Source: Clostridia bacterium (lineage in GTDB: Bacteria; Bacillota; Clostridia; Christensenellales; Aristaeellaceae). From it: a stretch of 8,265 nt of DNA. Under the pieces are notes generated by a model that searched no databases, was not told the DNA's origin, and worked only from the letters and a program-made list of their open reading frames with translations. The DNA lies in the NCBI GenBank assembly GCA_017471125.1, contig JAFUWR010000141.1:1-8265 (forward strand), in the 5' to 3' direction. A program made the translations under genes and the position numbers. Position 1 is the first letter of the stretch. Every line of letters starts with the position of its first letter. This document shows positions 5,120 through 8,265 of this stretch, one piece after another.

Positions 5120-7176
5120 GTCGTCTCCTCCTCAATGACGGGATAGATGCCGTCGATGGTCTTTCCCGCGACGGTGGTGGACGCGGGCAGCTCCGTGCCC
5201 CAGCGATCCACGTACCGGTCCATGGCGCAGTCGAACACCTCCGTGGCGTCCACGTTGATCGTCGTGCCCAGCGCGCAGGCCCACAGCGCCCGCAGGATGT
5301 TGTTGGCCTCGTCCGAGGCGCTCCAGTAGTACACGAACAGCACCCGGGTCACGGCCCCGGCGGTGCCGCGGTGCAGGTCGTCGGTGTTCCCGGCGTCGGT
5401 GGTCAGCATCACGCGCTCCCGGGACGTGCCCGCGTTGATGCGGGTCAGGTACCAGGTCTGCTCCTCCACCCACGTGCCGTCGTCGCGGCGGATGGTCATG
5501 TACAGCGGCTTGCCCTCGTAGTACCCCACCGGGTGGGCCTTGTCCACGTGGATGGCGTACTGGTCGGGCTGGCCGCTCTCCATATAGATGGCCGCGTCGG
5601 ACAGCCGCATCCGCAGCAGGTTCAGCCCGTCGCCGTCGGTGTACAGGTCGGGCTGCGCCACCTCGATGTCGAACGCCGTCTCCAGCACTTCGCCGTCGTC
5701 TGGCCGCGCCCACTTAACCGGCACGGCCTGCGCCGCGTCGCCCAGCGCCGCGGCCTCCACGGGCAGGATCAGCGCCTCCGCCGGGATGACGCCGCCCGGG
5801 TAGCGCCCCTTCCCCGTCCAGGGCGTGCCCAGCTCGGTGTACGCGGTGACCTCCAGCCCCGCGTAGTCGATGACCTCCCCGGCGATATAATCCACCTTCG
5901 TCGGCGGCGCGGTGACCGCGATGGACGCCGCGCGATCAACCACATACCGCACCTCCACGGTCCGTCCAGCGCCGGTCATGGTCCCCGTCACCTGCCCGCC
6001 GTCGGGGATGTACTCGAGCCTGCCCCGGCGCACCACGGGGTTGTCCACCGCGTAGTCCTCGTCCACCGGGAAGCTGTACGTCCGCGTGCCGATGACCGCG
6101 TCGCCATTCTTGTACAGGATCGTCAGCCGCCCCATCTCCTCGGGCATGTCGTCGGCACTCAGGGTCAGCCGCGCCCGGGCCTGGGTGCCGAAGGTGAACG
6201 CGCAGGACCGTATCGCCCCGGCGTACACCGTGTTTTCATCGATATACACCCGCACCCGCTGCCCCGGCCAGTATTCGCCGTTGTCGATCACGTCGGCCAC
6301 GATCTCCCTGCGCCGGAAGTACGCCAGCGCCAGCCGGGTCAGCGTGCTCATGGCGTAAACGCTGTGGATGAGCGTCACGCCGTCGATGGTCACTTCCCGG
6401 CCCGGCTCCCCCGGCGCGTCCTCGTTTTCAAATTCCAGCTCCTCCCGGTTGAACCACCAGGTCGTCCCGTCGGCCTCGGTGGCGCTCTCCTGGTCAAGCT
6501 GCGGGCGCTCCACGGTGTCGTAGTTCCGGCACGCCTCGATGCGCACCGACCGGGTCAGGTCCTTCGTGGCCATCGACGGCTTCCAGAAGATCTTATCCAC
6601 CGGGATGAGCGTCCCCTCGGTCGCGTCGCCCAGGTCGGGCACCGGCGCGATCGTCAGCCCAAAGCCCGCCCACTGGCGCACGTAAGCGCCCACGGTCAGG
6701 CACAGCCATTGGAGCCGCTCCCTTGCCGTCTGCTCCGGGCAGAAGCCGGTCACGCTCACCGGGTGGGTCAGGTAGTACTCGTCCACCGCGATGGTGAACG
6801 GGTACAGGTGCCCCGACGCCGGCAGCTCAAACAGCGACGCCGCCACCACGTCCACCGTATCGTTGATGTACATCTTCGCCGGGCACGTCCACCGGTCCAA
6901 CAGCATGAGCTGCGACTGCGCCAGCACCCGCACCGTCTCCCGGTCCACCCGCTCGGCCTTCGCCACCCGGTAGTCCGCCCACAGCGCGTCCAGGTCGTCG
7001 TACAGCCGCGCCGCCGCGCCCACCGCGATGTCGTCCGACGTCATCACCTCCACCGTGAACTGGTTCACCGGCAGGCTCGACAGCGTCAGATCCGCCTCCG
7101 GGACAAACACCAGGTCCCGTATGCGCTCATACTTCACGTAGTCCTCCGCTGTCACGCTGTATATCTGTAAATACAT
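5116..7176 (-). CDS. Phage tail protein, hub/tail-tip-like, with Ig-like (Big_3-type) domain
   Basis: A 686-residue protein lying where the tail hub or tail-associated protein is encoded in siphophages: after the tape measure and a small Dit-position gene, before lysis genes. The N-terminal ~350 residues look hub-like, with LSSLPVNQFTVEVM (32-45), TARERLQWLCLTVGAYVRQW (150-169) and a beta-rich WPGQRVRVYIDENTVYAG segment (303-320). Residues about 416-507 resemble a group 3 bacterial Ig-like domain: ASIAVTAPPTKVDYIAGEVI continues into DYAGLEVTAY, the usual x-PxKxxYxxGExxDxxGL pattern. The C-terminal ~170 residues, with many aromatic and acidic residues, I do not recognise; no peptidase or collagen-like repeat is evident. 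The start has AGGGAGG at 7181-7187, 4 nt before the ATG. The stop overlaps the endolysin start by 4 nt. The hub role is inferred mainly from position; a baseplate or fibre-adaptor role is possible. Confidence 0.72.
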   Translation of the reverse strand: MYLQIYSVTAEDYVKYERIRDLVFVPEADLTLSSLPVNQFTVEVMTSDDIAVGAAARLYDDLDALWADYRVAKAERVDRETVRVLAQSQLMLLDRWTCPAKMYINDTVDVVAASLFELPASGHLYPFTIAVDEYYLTHPVSVTGFCPEQTARERLQWLCLTVGAYVRQWAGFGLTIAPVPDLGDATEGTLIPVDKIFWKPSMATKDLTRSVRIEACRNYDTVERPQLDQESATEADGTTWWFNREELEFENEDAPGEPGREVTIDGVTLIHSVYAMSTLTRLALAYFRRREIVADVIDNGEYWPGQRVRVYIDENTVYAGAIRSCAFTFGTQARARLTLSADDMPEEMGRLTILYKNGDAVIGTRTYSFPVDEDYAVDNPVVRRGRLEYIPDGGQVTGTMTGAGRTVEVRYVVDRAASIAVTAPPTKVDYIAGEVIDYAGLEVTAYTELGTPWTGKGRYPGGVIPAEALILPVEAAALGDAAQAVPVKWARPDDGEVLETAFDIEVAQPDLYTDGDGLNLLRMRLSDAAIYMESGQPDQYAIHVDKAHPVGYYEGKPLYMTIRRDDGTWVEEQTWYLTRINAGTSRERVMLTTDAGNTDDLHRGTAGAVTRVLFVYYWSASDEANNILRALWACALGTTINVDATEVFDCAMDRYVDRWGTELPASTTVAGKTIDGIYPVIEEETT

Positions 7177-7202
7177 GCTCCCTCCCTGTTCAATCCCCTA
7201 TG

Positions 7203-7239
7203 CCTTCCCCTTTGGGGAAGGTGGCCCGCGAAGCGGGTC
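7203..7239. repeat. Double-hairpin interspersed element (REP/MITE-like)
   Basis: Two adjacent hairpins are visible: CCTTCCCC-TTT-GGGGAAGG (7203-7210 with 7214-7221, perfect 8 bp) and GGCCCGC-GAA-GCGGGTC (7223-7229 with 7233-7239, 7 bp with one G-T pair), then GGATGAGGTCC. This arrangement (CCCCTTTGGGGAAGGTGG, a variable hairpin, GGATGAGG) matches a repeat I recall as abundant between genes in gut Clostridia. It lies in the only sizeable gap of the phage operon. Structure is read directly; the family link is from memory. Confidence 0.6.
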
Positions 7240-7258
7240 GGATGAGGTCCCCGTCTCC

Positions 7259-7328
7259 CCTACTCCCTACTGCCTACTGCCTACTGCCTCGCTTCCCCTA
7301 CTCCCTACTGCCTACTCCCTACTGCCTA
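7259..7328. repeat. Heptanucleotide tandem repeat, CCTACTG/CCTACTC, in two blocks
   Basis: Four 7-bp units run from 7259 to 7286 (CCTACTC, then CCTACTG three times). After a short CCTCGCTTCC interruption, four more units run from 7297 to 7324 (CCTACTC and CCTACTG alternating), with a partial unit CCTA at 7325-7328. The two blocks share the order TCCC-CTACTC-CCTACTG, so one may be a duplication of the other. Units differ only at the last base. The partial unit supplies the TAG stop codon (7326-7328, - strand) of the adjacent tail gene. The 7-bp period resembles the heptameric short tandem repeats described in cyanobacteria, but the sequence and host differ. Together with the double hairpin it fills almost all of the 149-bp gap 7177-7325. 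Confidence 0.85.
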
Positions 7329-7808
7329 ATCATCCTCCTCCCACCCCGTCCCGGTCCACACATACCGCGCCCCCACCTCGGGCGACATGACCTCGGGCAT
7401 GACGGTCCTCCCCCGCGCCAGCACCTCGCCCAGCGCCATGGCCTTGGTGGGGTGGTTCGCCATCACGGTGAACTTGAGCCCCTTCCAGTACATCCCGCCG
7501 CCGGGCAGCCGCACGTACACGTCGCCGACGCTCTCCACCCGCCCGACGATCTCCACCGTCCCCTGGTTGTAGGGCAGCAGGAAGCTGTGCCCGTCCACCG
7601 GGTCGGTCAGCGCCTCGTAGATGGCGCTGTGGTCGGCGCGCCGTTCGATGGGCACGGCCACGGTCACCGTATACCGCATGTACGTGCCGATGACATCGTT
7701 GAAATAGCTCCTGTCGAGCAGCAGCCCCGACGCCTCGCTGGGCCGCACCTCGGCGACCCGCTCGATGCCGCAGGGATACGGCCACTCGACCCCGTCGATC
7801 ATGAACAT
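7326..7808 (-). CDS. Small phage tail protein in the distal-tail (Dit) position
   Basis: A 160-residue protein starting MFMIDGVEWPYPCGIERVAE and ending GTGWEEDD. I do not recognise a named family. It is a single, soluble, beta-rich-looking domain with no signal peptide or membrane segment. Its position directly between tape measure and hub-like genes is that of the distal tail protein or an equivalent tail-tip adaptor in siphophages, so a structural role in the tail tip is inferred. The start at 7808 shares one base with the tape measure stop (TGATG) and has AAGGGGG (7816-7822) 7 nt upstream; an ATG at 7802 is the only close alternative. The last codons GAG GAG GAT GAT contain an AGGAGG (7334-7339) that no longer leads to a nearby gene, and the TAG stop lies within the tandem repeat. 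Confidence 0.65.
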   Translation of the reverse strand: MFMIDGVEWPYPCGIERVAEVRPSEASGLLLDRSYFNDVIGTYMRYTVTVAVPIERRADHSAIYEALTDPVDGHSFLLPYNQGTVEIVGRVESVGDVYVRLPGGGMYWKGLKFTVMANHPTKAMALGEVLARGRTVMPEVMSPEVGARYVWTGTGWEEDD

Positions 7809-8265
7809 CACAGCACCCCCTTCGCCAGCCGGACGCCCACGCGCTGCTCCTCGGCCTGGTTGAGCCGATATACCCACTGCTGCACGCCGTCCAGCTCAAA
7901 GACCACGTTCACGGGCCGCGCCGCCGCCTCCCGGGGCACGGTCACCTCGCGGCCCGCGTCCACAGCGCCCGCCTCCCGGACGACCTGTGGCCCAAAGTCG
8001 AACGACCGCCCGACCTGCTCGGTCACCAGGTCGGTGTTCTCCCGGATGCCCTGGGCGAACAGCGCCATCATGTCCGGCGCGTAGGTGTGGAAATCCTTTA
8101 GCGGCCCCTCGTCCGGCTCGGAGAAGTGCAGGTAGCGCCGCACCGTCTCCGCCAGCCCGGACACCGCCGCCGTCAGCGCCGGCCCGCGCTCATAGATGCC
8201 GCCCGCGAAGCCGTCCATCAGGTCGCGCCCCCAGCCCGCCGCCTCCGCGACGGGTCGGCTCATGA
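7808..8265 (-). CDS. Phage tail tape measure protein, C-terminal end (5' part outside window)
   Basis: The last 151 complete residues of a protein that runs off the window; the frame stays open to the edge, and an internal Met codon at 8263 is not taken as the start. The segment contains a hallmark of tape measure C-termini in Firmicutes siphophages: WGRDLMDGFAGGI, then a helix, YLHFSEPDEGPLKDF and HTYAPDMMALFAQGI. The tape measure sets tail length, occupies the tail lumen and is ejected with the DNA. The final part (FELDGVQQWVYRLNQAEEQR) resembles the usual short beta strand and helix close to the end of such proteins. It ends in a TGATG overlap with the small tail gene. Long non-contractile tails (siphovirus morphology) are therefore likely. 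Confidence 0.85.
   Translation of the reverse strand, partial: MSRPVAEAAGWGRDLMDGFAGGIYERGPALTAAVSGLAETVRRYLHFSEPDEGPLKDFHTYAPDMMALFAQGIRENTDLVTEQVGRSFDFGPQVVREAGAVDAGREVTVPREAAARPVNVVFELDGVQQWVYRLNQAEEQRVGVRLAKGVL

Noticed and set aside
5107..7170. A 687-codon open frame on the + strand across the tail hub gene.
   Set aside because: The translation is dominated by Arg, His, Val and Pro, typical of the mirror frame of GC-rich codons. The opposite strand gives a plausible phage protein that overlaps properly with its neighbours.
7259..7328. Regular repeats that could be taken for a CRISPR array.
   Set aside because: Units are 7 bp and directly adjacent, with no unique spacers and no cas genes, so this is a simple tandem array.
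7809..7877. An in-frame upstream start for the small tail gene at 7877.
   Set aside because: It would overlap the tape measure gene by 70 bp and add a Gly/Arg/Ala-rich shadow segment; the TGATG junction at 7808 has a ribosome binding site with proper spacing.
7200..8084. A + strand frame across the tandem repeat and small tail gene, with a repetitive Leu/Pro/Tyr start.
   Set aside because: The repetitive peptide only reflects the 7-bp repeat read in triplets, and the rest is antisense to the tail genes. No ribosome binding site or domain is present.

Overview
The window joins two unrelated gene blocks that point towards each other. Positions 1-3811 (+ strand) are host chromosome: the end of ribosomal protein L19, the ribosome-assembly GTPase RbgA/YlqF, ribonuclease HII, a YraN-family protein and a large von Willebrand factor A lipoprotein. 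Positions 3861-8265 (- strand) are the late end of a tailed-phage operon, in transcription order: tape measure C-terminus, a small Dit-position tail protein, a large tail/hub-like protein with an Ig-like domain, a cysteine-peptidase/SH3 endolysin and a holin. The two blocks meet end to end in a 49-bp gap (3812-3860) almost filled by a terminator hairpin.

The organism is probably a high-GC Bacillota of the class Clostridia, of a gut-associated type. The reasons are the rplS-ylqF-rnhB-yraN order (RbgA is characteristic of Gram-positives), the strong AGGAGG Shine-Dalgarno sites, a phage_holin_4-type holin, and an interspersed double-hairpin element of a kind I recall from Oscillospirales/Christensenellales-like genomes. 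That last point is from memory and was not searched. Both blocks are GC-rich with G/C-ending codons, so the phage looks adapted to this host.

Host block: rplS ends in a near-perfect intrinsic terminator, and ylqF starts 19 nt after its T-run. The ylqF-rnhB-yraN unit overlaps (11 bp, then 4 bp) and is probably translationally coupled. It leaves no obvious room for its own promoter, so it may depend on terminator read-through. The lipoprotein gene follows 67 bp later and ends at its own hairpin.

Phage block: genes overlap by 1-4 nt or sit 2 nt apart, except for a 149-bp gap (7177-7325) between the small tail gene and the tail hub gene. That gap holds a double hairpin and two blocks of a 7-bp tandem repeat, and looks like a repeat insertion into a formerly continuous operon. 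Another palindrome is embedded in frame in the endolysin linker. No integrase, repressor, head genes, tRNA, rRNA or CRISPR is visible, so intact prophage, remnant and tail-derived particle cannot be told apart here. I do not see a clearly novel multi-gene system; the most interesting signals are the repeats inside the phage operon and the sharp host/phage junction.
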